Shown here: positions 27,794-37,256 of the stretch, one piece after another
Layout of the letters: every line of letters begins with the position of its first letter
How positions within the stretch are numbered: the first letter of the stretch is position 1
DNA from: Agathobacter sp.
GTDB taxonomy: Bacteria; Bacillota; Clostridia; Lachnospirales; Lachnospiraceae
NCBI GenBank assembly: GCA_022767075.1
Contig: JALEPP010000019.1
Coordinates: 1 to 41,887 of the forward strand
DNA length: 41,887 nt
Direction: 5' to 3'
Made by a program: the position numbers and the translations under genes
The notes under the pieces: model-generated
Databases searched by the model: none
Told to the model about the DNA's origin: nothing
The model's input: only the letters and a program-made list of their open reading frames with translations

Positions 27794-28567
27794 ATGTACC
27801 CTTTTATCAAAGAAAACTATCACACTCATACCACCAGATGCCATCATGCTTATGGCACCGAAGAGGAATATATTGAAGCCGCTATAGACATGGGGCTTAC
27901 TACCCTTGGATTTGCAGACCACGTTCCCTGTCCTTTTGAGGACGGATACGTGTCTCATATTCGTATGACTATGGAGGAAGCGGAGGAATACGTGGCCACG
28001 GTTCGAAAGGCCGCTTCCAAATACAGGGAATATATCAAGGTCCTTGTGGGATTTGAGATGGAATATATTCCGGAGTTCTTCTCCAGACAGATGAGTATGT
28101 GTGAGCGGCTGGGGGTGGATTATCGCATTATGGGACAGCATTTTTGGATATCTGAGCAGGAAGGCCCCTATGCGGGAATCCCAACGGATGATGACAGTCG
28201 CATTCGAACCTATGTGGACTCCATTATCGAGGGTATGGAGACCGGCGCTTTTGGATATTTGTGCCATCCGGATTTGATTCATTATCAAGGCCTGGACTCT
28301 GTATACCATTGGGAAATGACCAGATTGTGCAAAAGATTAAAAGAATTACAGATTCCTATTGAGATGAATATGGGTGGAATGCTGGACGGGAAGCACTATC
28401 CGGCGGATCGCTTTTGGTCCATAGCATCGGAGGTGGGAAACAAGGTGATTGTGGGCATTGATGCCCATAGCCCGGACAGTATCAAAGATATGGATACCTA
28501 TGGGAAATGTATGGAGATTCTAGAGCGATACAAGATTACACCAGTTAATATACCGATTGTTCCTTGA
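27794..28567 (+). CDS. Histidinol-phosphatase (PHP domain)
   Basis: NYHTHTTRCHHAYGTEEEYIEAAIDMGLTTLGFADH; C-term VIVGIDAHSPDSI. Confidence 0.9.
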   Translation: MYPFIKENYHTHTTRCHHAYGTEEEYIEAAIDMGLTTLGFADHVPCPFEDGYVSHIRMTMEEAEEYVATVRKAASKYREYIKVLVGFEMEYIPEFFSRQMSMCERLGVDYRIMGQHFWISEQEGPYAGIPTDDDSRIRTYVDSIIEGMETGAFGYLCHPDLIHYQGLDSVYHWEMTRLCKRLKELQIPIEMNMGGMLDGKHYPADRFWSIASEVGNKVIVGIDAHSPDSIKDMDTYGKCMEILERYKITPVNIPIVP

Positions 28568-28586
28568 AGGAACAATCGGTTTCTTT
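28552..28586 (+). terminator. Intrinsic terminator overlapping the stop codon of the PHP gene
   Basis: ACCGATTGTTCCTTGAAGGAACAATCGGT TTCTTTTAT; TGA at 28565-28567 in loop. Confidence 0.8.
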
Positions 28587-28615
28587 TATGATAAAATGGT
28601 GTGATGGTAAAAAAA

Positions 28616-28702
28616 GCACCATAGATGTTAGGGGGCATCTTTGGTGCGTTCCTGATTCTAATAAGGGGGTAGAATCAGTATTTATTTTATAAGGGGAATA
28701 AA
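28616..28702 (+). ncRNA. Candidate structured RNA: three tandem hairpins with G-rich loops
   Basis: GCACCA..GATG[TTAGGGGG]CATC..TGGTGC; CTGATTCTA[ATAAGGGGG]TAGAATCAG; TTTATT[TTATAAGGGG]AATAAA. Confidence 0.45.
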
Positions 28703-28733
28703 GGAAAGGGTTTTTTGTTTACAGGTAGATAAT

Positions 28734-28791
28734 AACATGGTATTTTTGATATTGCAACGTGTTATATTTGCTGGACAAAAAATACCATGTT
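28734..28791. promoter_or_regulatory. 15-bp inverted repeat upstream of AraC-type regulator
   Basis: AACATGGTATTTTTG (28734-28748) ... CAAAAAATACCATGTT (28776-28791). Confidence 0.6.
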
Positions 28792-28836
28792 ACCATAGTA
28801 CTATAAGAAAGAGTAGATACCAAAAGGGGAGAGGGA

Positions 28837-30468
28837 ATGGAAACAATCCATATTTACACGAGAAAAATTACATTGGAGGAGCTTCCGAAGGCGGAGCGAT
28901 TTGTGGACAAAAAATATGAGGCCATGGAATTGAAGCTTCAGGATTTGGAACAATTGTCGATTCAAGGTCCTACCCTGTTTCTGATTCGTCTGGTGGAGGA
29001 AACCTATGAAAGTGAGGCACACCGCCAATGGGTTATGGAGAAACAGGAAAAGCTGTTTCGATTCTTTAAATCCATCGACAGTGTCAGGTACAATGTTTCC
29101 GTGCTGTTTTTTGTAAGCTCCAAGGATTTTAATCTGGCTTATCGCATTTTGGATGTTCATGCGGATGGGATGATTTTGGAGCCTGCCACCAAAGAAGAAA
29201 TCCGCCACAAGCTGGATTTTTGTGTGAAAAAGCTGGAGTCCAGAAGTATGGAGGCGGTGAATCGCAAACGACTGGAGGAACACGAGTTTTTAAGCCGCCA
29301 GCGTGTTATGGAGCGAATGGTAGAGCAGTTTATGGACAGGCCTCAGGAGATGGAGTTTTTGAGAGAGGAGCTGAACAAACGCTATAACACCAATTTTGGT
29401 CCCAAAAACTACCAGGGAATTGTCATCAGTGTGAACCAGTTCGAGCTGTACACCAAGGATTCCCAGTTTACGAGGGATATTTCCAGACTGGTTATGTGGC
29501 GCCTTTCCAGTGCCAGAGAGGTGATTCTGGATAAGAAGGAGCCATATGGACTTGTGGTGTTTGTCAACTATCCGGACGGGTATTCCGTACTACAGTACAA
29601 AAGCCAGCTGGAGCAGCTGCGCTTGGATATTAATGACCTTTCCGGGCTCTATGGAGATTTTGAATTTGCCATTGGGGTGGGACCTGTGGTAAAGGGAATC
29701 TCTGAATTAAAGGAATCCTTAAGACAGGCTGCCTATTCTCAGGAGTTTCGGATGATGTACAAGGATCGAATCTACTATGCCAGCGAGGTGCTGAAGGATG
29801 ACTGGCCGGTTACCAAGTTTCTTCCGGAGCAGAGCATGAAGGAGCTGTGTCGTTATGTCTTTATGGGAGATGTGGAGAGGATTCATGCCTGGTATCAGCA
29901 CTTTTTCAAAGAGGTGGAACCGCGTTTTGCACAGTATCCACCGGCCTACGCCAAGTTTTGCTGGCAGATGTACTGCTACATCAAGGCCATGGCAAAACAA
30001 CGAAAGGTGCCCATGTTCCCGGATGTGAAATTTTTTGCCCTTCAGTATCGATTTGATGGACATAAGCGTATGGAAGAGACAGAGAAGCTTCTTCAGGAGA
30101 TTACCCATCTTATTCAGAGTGAAATTCCATCTGACAAAAAGCTGGCACAGGAGGCTATGGCTTACATGAAGGTCCACTTCTCAGAACCAATCAGCTTAGA
30201 GGTGATTGCGGAGACCTGCGGAGTGAGCACCAGCTATTTTAGCAGGAAATTTAAGGAGCAGACAGGTGAGAACTATATTGATGTGCTTACAGAGATCCGT
30301 ATGAAGGAAGCCATGAGACTTCTTTCTGAGACAGATGATTCCATAGATGAAATTCTGGAGAAACTCTGTTATAGTGATGATAAGCATTTCCGTAATTTGT
30401 TTGTAAGCTATACCGGAATGCTTCCGATGGTATATAGAAAGACCTACCGACAGAAAGAGAAAGGGTAA
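28837..30468 (+). CDS. AraC-family HTH regulator with atypical receiver-like N-terminus
   Basis: C-term SLEVIAETCGVSTSYFSRKFKEQTGENYIDVLTEIRMKEAMRLL...YSDDKHFRNLFVSYTGMLPMVYRK. Confidence 0.9.
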   Translation: METIHIYTRKITLEELPKAERFVDKKYEAMELKLQDLEQLSIQGPTLFLIRLVEETYESEAHRQWVMEKQEKLFRFFKSIDSVRYNVSVLFFVSSKDFNLAYRILDVHADGMILEPATKEEIRHKLDFCVKKLESRSMEAVNRKRLEEHEFLSRQRVMERMVEQFMDRPQEMEFLREELNKRYNTNFGPKNYQGIVISVNQFELYTKDSQFTRDISRLVMWRLSSAREVILDKKEPYGLVVFVNYPDGYSVLQYKSQLEQLRLDINDLSGLYGDFEFAIGVGPVVKGISELKESLRQAAYSQEFRMMYKDRIYYASEVLKDDWPVTKFLPEQSMKELCRYVFMGDVERIHAWYQHFFKEVEPRFAQYPPAYAKFCWQMYCYIKAMAKQRKVPMFPDVKFFALQYRFDGHKRMEETEKLLQEITHLIQSEIPSDKKLAQEAMAYMKVHFSEPISLEVIAETCGVSTSYFSRKFKEQTGENYIDVLTEIRMKEAMRLLSETDDSIDEILEKLCYSDDKHFRNLFVSYTGMLPMVYRKTYRQKEKG

Positions 30469-30473
30469 AACCT

Positions 30474-31184
30474 ATGATACATGTAGCAATCTGTGAGGAT
30501 TTAAAACAGCATCAGAAGGCCATTCAGGAGTACCTTTTAAGATATGAGAAGGATCATGGTCACAAATTCCAGATTACCATTTATTCCGATGGATTGGATT
30601 TGGTAGAGGAGTTTCATAGTCAGTTTGATATTATCTTTTTGGATATCGAGATGAAGATGATGGATGGGATGGAAGCGGCCAATCGCATCAGGGAGAAGGA
30701 CAGCAATGTCATGTTGATTTTTATCACCAATCTGGCTCAATACGCAATCCAGGGATATGGGGTGGAAGCCAGAGGCTTTCTGTTAAAGCCGGTAAAATAC
30801 ATTGCCTTTGAACAACAACTGAACAAATGTATCCATGAGATTGGGAAGAAATCCATGGAATACTTATCCGTGAAATATGCAGGTGGGATGAAGAAATATC
30901 CGCTTCCTGAGATTTACTATATGGAGAGTGATGGCCACTATATTGATATTCACTTAGAATCTGAGGTGGATCGTGTGCTTTGCTCCATAAAGGAGATGGA
31001 AGAAAAGCTAAAGGGAAAGAGCTTCTATCGTTGCAACAGTGGAATTATCGTTAATCTTGCCCATGTAGAAAAGGTACAGAAAAATGATGTGGTTATCCAC
31101 GGAGAAGTACTTTCCATCAGTCGCGCCAGAAAAAAGGAATTTATGGAGGCGCTGACGAATTATATAGGAGGAATGGAGCAATGA
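30474..31184 (+). CDS. LytTR-family response regulator
   Basis: Receiver IIFLDIEMKMMDGMEAANRIREKD, LytTR IYYMESDGHYIDIHLES...FYRCNSGIIVNLAHVEKV. Confidence 0.95.
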   Translation: MIHVAICEDLKQHQKAIQEYLLRYEKDHGHKFQITIYSDGLDLVEEFHSQFDIIFLDIEMKMMDGMEAANRIREKDSNVMLIFITNLAQYAIQGYGVEARGFLLKPVKYIAFEQQLNKCIHEIGKKSMEYLSVKYAGGMKKYPLPEIYYMESDGHYIDIHLESEVDRVLCSIKEMEEKLKGKSFYRCNSGIIVNLAHVEKVQKNDVVIHGEVLSISRARKKEFMEALTNYIGGMEQ

Positions 31185-32491
31185 CACCACTTTTGCCTGA
31201 GATACCCAGAATACTCACTGCTGTGGCGGAGTGGGCATGCTGTCTGGTGTGTATCAGTCCCTTAAAAAAAAGATTTCCTTTGGCTGCAACGGTGATTCTT
31301 TCGGGAATTGCGCTTTTGATACAGTGTGGTCTTCAGCTTCTGGCAGGGAGCCTTCCTGTGAGCCTGTGGATAGTGGGAATGCTGATCAACGTGTGCTTTA
31401 TGGGCCTGTTTATTGGGGTAGTAAGTGAAGTGCACTTGAATCAGGGAATCTATTGGACCGCCATTGCGTTTATTGCGGCGGAGTTCCTTGCGTCCTTTGA
31501 GTGGCAGATCAGCTGTCATATTGTGAGAGAGCCAAAGCCGGGCTTTGATCTGGTGGCTACATTGATTGCGGTACCGGTGATGTCCGGTGTGCTTTTTTTG
31601 TTTTCCTATGTGGAAAGAAAGGTGAAGAAGCTGAACGAGCTGGTAAGGACCCAGCATACCATTACCACGGTGATCCTTGCCATTATAGCTTTTACGGTCA
31701 GCAACCTTGCTTTTTTGAACTCTCAGTGGAGGGACAGCATCAGTGGGCAGTTTTATGTATACTTTATTCGAACCTTAGTGGATTTGTGTGTCCTTGTGAT
31801 TTTGTATTTGCAACAGTGGACCATGCAGGAGCATCGTTATCTGGACGAGCTTTCCTCCATTCAAAATGTGTTGAATCTTCAGTACAAGCAGTATCTGGAT
31901 TACAAGGAGAGTAGTGAATATATCAGTAGACAGTGCCATGATTTGAAGCATCAGATCAACGCTCTCAGAAGTGCCTGCACCAATGAGGAGCGGGAAAGCT
32001 ATCTGCAGGAAATGGAGAGAGCCATCAATCAGTACAATGGGCAGAATGTTACGGGAAATGCCGTGCTGGATACCCTTTTGACCCAGAAAAAGATTTATTG
32101 TCTGGACCATGACATTGATTTTTCCATGAAGGCAAACGGCAAGGCACTGTCCAATCTTGCGGTGCGTGATATCTGTACCATAGTGGGCAACCTTCTGGAC
32201 AATGCAATTGAGTATGCTTCCGGTCTTGAGGATACGGAACAACGGCATATTCAGGGGGAGATTTATGAAAAGGGAGCCTTCCTTATGATTCGTATCGAGA
32301 ACTATTATCTGGGAGCTCCGGTTACAGAGGCCCATCTGCCAAAGACCACCAAGGGCGATAAAACCCGTCATGGTTATGGTCTCAAATCGGTTCGCTATAT
32401 CGCGGAAAAATACGATGGCTCCATGACCATTCGTACGGAGAACAACTGGTTTGTGGTGCGGGTGTTGATACCGATTTCGAAACAGGAATAA
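31181..32491 (+). CDS. GHKL-domain sensor histidine kinase (AgrC-like)
   Basis: N-term TM helices; YISRQCHDLKHQINALR; IVGNLLDNAIEYA; TRHGYGLKSVRYIAEKYDGSM; 4-nt overlap with upstream RR. Confidence 0.93.
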   Translation: MTPLLPEIPRILTAVAEWACCLVCISPLKKRFPLAATVILSGIALLIQCGLQLLAGSLPVSLWIVGMLINVCFMGLFIGVVSEVHLNQGIYWTAIAFIAAEFLASFEWQISCHIVREPKPGFDLVATLIAVPVMSGVLFLFSYVERKVKKLNELVRTQHTITTVILAIIAFTVSNLAFLNSQWRDSISGQFYVYFIRTLVDLCVLVILYLQQWTMQEHRYLDELSSIQNVLNLQYKQYLDYKESSEYISRQCHDLKHQINALRSACTNEERESYLQEMERAINQYNGQNVTGNAVLDTLLTQKKIYCLDHDIDFSMKANGKALSNLAVRDICTIVGNLLDNAIEYASGLEDTEQRHIQGEIYEKGAFLMIRIENYYLGAPVTEAHLPKTTKGDKTRHGYGLKSVRYIAEKYDGSMTIRTENNWFVVRVLIPISKQE

Positions 32492-32559
32492 CCGATTGTG
32501 CATAAAAATAAACCAAATATGTGAAAATCCGTTTTTTGAAAAAGGATTATGCTAGGATA

Positions 32560-32590
32560 AGCTCAGACGAAAAGGTCTGAGCTTTTTTAT
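32560..32590 (+). terminator. Intrinsic terminator
   Basis: AGCTCAGACGAAAAGGTCTGAGCTTTTTTAT. Confidence 0.88.
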
Positions 32591-32626
32591 TATAAAAATG
32601 TACCTATGTTTTAAGGAGGAAAAGAA

Positions 32627-33199
32627 ATGTCAAAACTTGGAGATAAGTGGAATCAGTTCGAGCAGGAGCATGCAATTGGAAAATGGATTAGAGAAGGTGG
32701 TCTTTTTGTGATTATCAGCAATTTGATCACCCTGTTTAAATATTTGTTACTTACGTTTTTGCCGGCAGCCTTTGCAGGTCTTCCGATGATTGATTTTGGA
32801 TGGCCGGGAATCCCTGTAACCCTGTTTGGAGAGAGCTTTTTGTGGAACATTATCGGATATGATGTGAACCATGGTGGTCTTCCGTATTTCTGTGCATACA
32901 TGGTAGCTATGGTAATCGGTGAGGTGATCAACTTCTTCCTTCAGAGAAATGTGACCTTCCGCAGCAAGGGAAATATTCTTTACCAGGGACTTTGGTATCT
33001 GCTTGCGTTTATCGTAGTAACCTGTATTGTCAATTCAATCAATTGTGTATGGGTAGCCGTAGCAGGAATGTTTGTACCAAACTGGTTATATAACATTGGA
33101 ACCACTGTATTGAATGGTGGAATCTCAATGGTAGTATTCTTCTTTGTAAACAAAATTATTTTCCCGGAAGGGGAAGCTTCTAAAAGAGAGGCAGCATAG
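32627..33199 (+). CDS. GtrA-like small membrane protein
   Basis: Multiple TM helices, VINFFLQRNVTFRSKGN motif. Confidence 0.75.
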   Translation: MSKLGDKWNQFEQEHAIGKWIREGGLFVIISNLITLFKYLLLTFLPAAFAGLPMIDFGWPGIPVTLFGESFLWNIIGYDVNHGGLPYFCAYMVAMVIGEVINFFLQRNVTFRSKGNILYQGLWYLLAFIVVTCIVNSINCVWVAVAGMFVPNWLYNIGTTVLNGGISMVVFFFVNKIIFPEGEASKREAA

Positions 33200-33242
33200 G
33201 ATTTGATAGATAACAGTATGGTTGAGAAGAAAGGAGAATTTC

Positions 33243-35660
33243 ATGAAACACGCAGATGTGATCAAACAGATGACCTTAAAAGAAAAATGTTTCCTTTTGG
33301 CAGGACGTGATTTCTGGTCCACCAGAACCGTTAATCGCCTTGGAATTGAGAATATGACCTTATCAGATGGACCTCACGGCGTGAGAAAGCAGGAGGGGGC
33401 AGCAGATCAGCTTGGACTAAACGGAAGTGTGCCGGCTACCTGTTATCCTACCGCAGCTTCTATGGCAAACAGCTGGAATCCGGAGCTTGGGGAAGAGATG
33501 GGAGCTTATCTGGGAAAGGAGGCAGCAATCCAGGAGGTATGTGTGCTTCTTGGACCAGGCCTTAACATGAAGAGAAGTCCTCTCTGCGGAAGAAACTTCG
33601 AGTATTTCTCAGAGGATCCATACCTTGCCGGTAAAATGGCAGCTTCTTACATCAGGGGAATCCAAAGCAACGGGGTTGCCGCATGTCCAAAGCATTTTGC
33701 GGTAAACTCCCAGGAGCTTCGACGTATGGCAAGTGATTCCATCGTAGATGAGAGAACCCTTCGGGAGATTTATCTCACCGGATTTGAAATTGCGGTAAAA
33801 GAAGGAAAAGCAAAATCAATCATGTCCAGCTACAATCGCATCAACGGAACCTATGGGGATGAGAATCCACATTTGCTGACAGAGATTCTCCGGGATGAGT
33901 GGGGTTTTGATGGTTTTGTGGTATCCGACTGGGGCGCTTGCAATGACCATATTGAGGGAGTAAGGGCAGGCTCCAACCTTGCAATGCCAAGCTGTGGCGG
34001 AGACGCAGACACCCAGCTTGTAAAGGCAGTAAAATCAGGAAAAATCTCAGAGGAGGTCGTAGACCAGAGAGTCGATGAGCTCTTGGATGTGATGCTTCAG
34101 ACAAGAAAGGCCTGCAATGCTCTAAAGGGACAGAAGTTCGATATAGAGAAGCACCACCAGATGGCCCTTAAGGCAGCCAGAGAGACCATGGTGCTCCTGA
34201 AAAATGAGGACAACATTCTCCCATTAAAGAAGGACACAAAGGTTGCCATTATCGGAGATTTCGCCGAGACACCTCGTTTCCAGGGTGCAGGCTCATCACA
34301 GGTAAATGCCACCAAGAAGATTTCGGCATTGGATGCGGTAAAAGAGTTCCCGCTTGAGATGGTAGGCTTTGCAAAGGGATTTCCAAGAGCCGGAGAACCG
34401 GATAGTGCCTTAGAGCAGGAAGCAGTGGAGCTTGCAAAGAAAGCAGAGATAGTGCTTTTGTACCTGGGATTAAACGAAGTAAGTGATTCTGAGGGAATCG
34501 ACCGCTCTACCATGAGCCTTCCGGAGAGTCAGATCAGACTTCTTGAGAAGGTATCAGCAGTAAACAAGAATGTGGTAGTGGTGTTCTCGTCAGGCGGAAC
34601 CATTGAGATGCCATGGCTGTCCCAGTGCAAGGCATTGATTCACGGATATCTAGGAGGACAGGCTGGTGCTACAGCTATGTTTGAGGTACTGATGGGACAG
34701 GTAAATCCTTCCGGAAAATTGTCAGAGACCTTCCCTGTGAAGTATGAGGATACTCCGGCATACCATTACTACCCAAGCAAAGAGCGAAATGCAGAGTATC
34801 GAGAAGGTCTTTATATCGGATATCGCTATTATGATACCGCAGAGGTACCGGTACAGTTTCCGTTTGGTTATGGACTCAGTTACACAACCTATGAGTACAG
34901 CGATCTTTCCATAGAAGGCGATGAAGTGACCTTCACGGTAACCAACACCGGTGCAATGGCAGGAAAAGAGGTTGCCCAGTTATATATCTCCATGAAGGAC
35001 AGCAAGATTTTCCGTCCAAGGAAGGAGCTTAAGGGCTTTACAAAGGTAGAACTTCAGCCGGGTGAGAGCAAGAGGGTGACCATCACCTTAGACGACAAGG
35101 CCTTCCGTTACTTTAACGTGAAAACCAATGGCTTTGAGGTAGAAGAAGGAACCTATGAGATTCTAATCGGAGCATCGGTAGCGGATATTCGCCTGTCCGG
35201 AGAGGTTCAGGTGGAAGGTACGACCAGGGAGCTTCCGTACGATATGTCTGCATTTGAAAAATACAAAAAGGCAGATATTAAAAATATCACAGATGCAGAG
35301 TTTGAGGCACTTCTTGGTCATAAGCTTCCGGATGGATCCTGGAGCGGAAAACTGGATGTCAATGATGCCTTCTGCCAGTTAGGACACTGCAGAAGTATCA
35401 TAGGACGTCTGGTATATCTGGTGATGCATACTATGTATGAAAACAGCATCAAAGCCGGAAAACCAAACCTCAATTTGAGCTTTGTATATAACATGCCATT
35501 CCGTGCCATTTCAAAAATGAGTGGCGGCATTGTCAGCGACTTCATGGTGCGGGGACTTGTAAACGAATTTAACGGATTCTGGATTATTGGATTGCTCCAG
35601 TTTATCGTAGGCTTCCCGGTACAGTTCGTAAGAAGTCTTATGGCAAAAAACGTAAAATAG
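33243..35660 (+). CDS. Glycoside hydrolase family 3 (beta-glucosidase type) with hydrophobic C-terminal extension
   Basis: LGPGLNMKRSPLCGRNFEYFSEDPYLAGKMAASYIRGIQ, GFVVSDWGACNDH, FPFGYGLSYTTYEY, C-term FnIII-like. Confidence 0.95.
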   Translation: MKHADVIKQMTLKEKCFLLAGRDFWSTRTVNRLGIENMTLSDGPHGVRKQEGAADQLGLNGSVPATCYPTAASMANSWNPELGEEMGAYLGKEAAIQEVCVLLGPGLNMKRSPLCGRNFEYFSEDPYLAGKMAASYIRGIQSNGVAACPKHFAVNSQELRRMASDSIVDERTLREIYLTGFEIAVKEGKAKSIMSSYNRINGTYGDENPHLLTEILRDEWGFDGFVVSDWGACNDHIEGVRAGSNLAMPSCGGDADTQLVKAVKSGKISEEVVDQRVDELLDVMLQTRKACNALKGQKFDIEKHHQMALKAARETMVLLKNEDNILPLKKDTKVAIIGDFAETPRFQGAGSSQVNATKKISALDAVKEFPLEMVGFAKGFPRAGEPDSALEQEAVELAKKAEIVLLYLGLNEVSDSEGIDRSTMSLPESQIRLLEKVSAVNKNVVVVFSSGGTIEMPWLSQCKALIHGYLGGQAGATAMFEVLMGQVNPSGKLSETFPVKYEDTPAYHYYPSKERNAEYREGLYIGYRYYDTAEVPVQFPFGYGLSYTTYEYSDLSIEGDEVTFTVTNTGAMAGKEVAQLYISMKDSKIFRPRKELKGFTKVELQPGESKRVTITLDDKAFRYFNVKTNGFEVEEGTYEILIGASVADIRLSGEVQVEGTTRELPYDMSAFEKYKKADIKNITDAEFEALLGHKLPDGSWSGKLDVNDAFCQLGHCRSIIGRLVYLVMHTMYENSIKAGKPNLNLSFVYNMPFRAISKMSGGIVSDFMVRGLVNEFNGFWIIGLLQFIVGFPVQFVRSLMAKNVK

Positions 35661-35685
35661 TTTCTCCCTAATTTTTTTTAACCAG

Positions 35686-35725
35686 CCCCCGTTATGGTCA
35701 TGTACCAGAACGGGGGTATTTATGT
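35686..35725 (+). terminator. Intrinsic terminator-like hairpin after GH3 gene
   Basis: CCCCCGTTATGGTCATGTACCAGAACGGGGG TATTTATGTT. Confidence 0.6.
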
Positions 35726-35828
35726 TACAATAGATGTAAAGAATATCATTACTGCAAAAAATTTTTGTAACAAAGGTATTTTTATAATAATTGTATTATC
35801 TATAAGAACCAGCAGGAGGAATCAGATT

Positions 35829-37133
35829 ATGTGGTCCTATCATAGTGTTTTTTATCAAATTTATCCTTTGGGCTTTTGCGGGGCTCCGTTTGAAAATGAT
35901 GGACATCAGGAGCATCGTATTTTAAAGGTCATTGATTGGATACCGCACATGAAAAAATTGGGAGTGGATGCCATATATTTTTCGCCGGTTTTTGAATCGG
36001 ACACTCACGGCTACAATACAAGAGATTACACCAAAATCGATACGAGACTCGGAACCGATGAAGATTTTGCCAGAGTGTGCAAAAGCCTCCATGAAAATGG
36101 TATCAAGGTGGTGCTGGATGGGGTATTCAATCATGTAGGGCGAGGCTTTTGGGCTTTTACGGATGTGTTAAAGAACAGGGAACGCTCACCTTATGTGAAC
36201 TGGTTTGAACGAATTGACTTTAATGGAAATTCCAGCTACAACGATGGCTTGTGGTACGAAGGATGGGAAGGCAATTACGATCTTGTGAAGCTGAATCTTA
36301 GAAACGAGCAGGTTATCGGGCATATATTTTCCGCCGTCAGGGGCTGGGTAGAGCAATTTGACATCGATGGACTCAGGCTGGACGTGGCCTATTGCCTGGA
36401 CAAGGAGTTCTTAAAGAGACTTCGGCAGTTCTGTGATGGATTAAAGCAGGACTTCTTTTTGGTAGGGGAGACGCTTCACGGAGATTACAATCAGTGGATG
36501 AATGATGAGATGCTCCACTCGGTAACCAACTATGAGTGCTACAAGGGACTTCATTCCAGCTTCAACAGTATGAACATGTTTGAAATCAACCACTCCCTGC
36601 TACGGCAGTTTGGCCCGGAGCAGTGGACTTTGTACAAGGGGAAGCATCTGTTATCCTTTGTGGACAATCACGATGTCACCAGAGTGGCAAGCATCCTGAA
36701 TAATGAGAGACATCTTCCTTTGATTTATGCCCTGGCCTTTGGCATGCCGGGAATTCCTTGCGTCTATTACGGAAGTGAGTGGGGCTTAACCGGAAGAAAG
36801 GAGGAGGGAGATCCTGCCCTTCGCCCTTGCCCCAAGGAACCTCAGTGGAATGAGCTGACCCAGTGGATTTCATCCCTGGCAAGAGCCAAGAGGGAATCCA
36901 AAGCATTGTGCTATGGAAACTTTTATTCGGTAGTGCTGACCAACGGACAGTGTGTGTTTGGCAGGGAAGTGGAAGGGGAGAAGGTGTTCGTGTGCATCAA
37001 TGCCACTGACCAGCCGTTTTTTGCGAGCTTTGACCTTGGAGCATCCACTGCAAAGGATTTGATTACAGGACAAGAGCTTTCTTTGAACGGAGGGGCCCAG
37101 CTTCCTCCTTACAGTGCTTATTTTCTTCGGTAA
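35829..37133 (+). CDS. GH13 alpha-amylase family enzyme (cyclomaltodextrinase-like)
   Basis: VDAIYFSPVFES, VVLDGVFNHVG, DGLRLDVAY, VGETLH, SFVDNHDVTR. Confidence 0.92.
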   Translation: MWSYHSVFYQIYPLGFCGAPFENDGHQEHRILKVIDWIPHMKKLGVDAIYFSPVFESDTHGYNTRDYTKIDTRLGTDEDFARVCKSLHENGIKVVLDGVFNHVGRGFWAFTDVLKNRERSPYVNWFERIDFNGNSSYNDGLWYEGWEGNYDLVKLNLRNEQVIGHIFSAVRGWVEQFDIDGLRLDVAYCLDKEFLKRLRQFCDGLKQDFFLVGETLHGDYNQWMNDEMLHSVTNYECYKGLHSSFNSMNMFEINHSLLRQFGPEQWTLYKGKHLLSFVDNHDVTRVASILNNERHLPLIYALAFGMPGIPCVYYGSEWGLTGRKEEGDPALRPCPKEPQWNELTQWISSLARAKRESKALCYGNFYSVVLTNGQCVFGREVEGEKVFVCINATDQPFFASFDLGASTAKDLITGQELSLNGGAQLPPYSAYFLR

Positions 37134-37256
37134 GGAATGGGTAAATTTGCAGTAAAAGTTGTGTAATATATCTAAAAGACTATGTTATATAAGGAGAAAA
37201 TATGGTAAAGTAAACATATCGTCCAAGGGACGAACAAAAGAAGATAAGGGGACATG

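Noticed and set aside
27560-28309. 249-aa minus-strand ORF overlapping hybrid kinase end and PHP gene
   Set aside because: Shadow ORF of two well-supported coding genes on the opposite strand.
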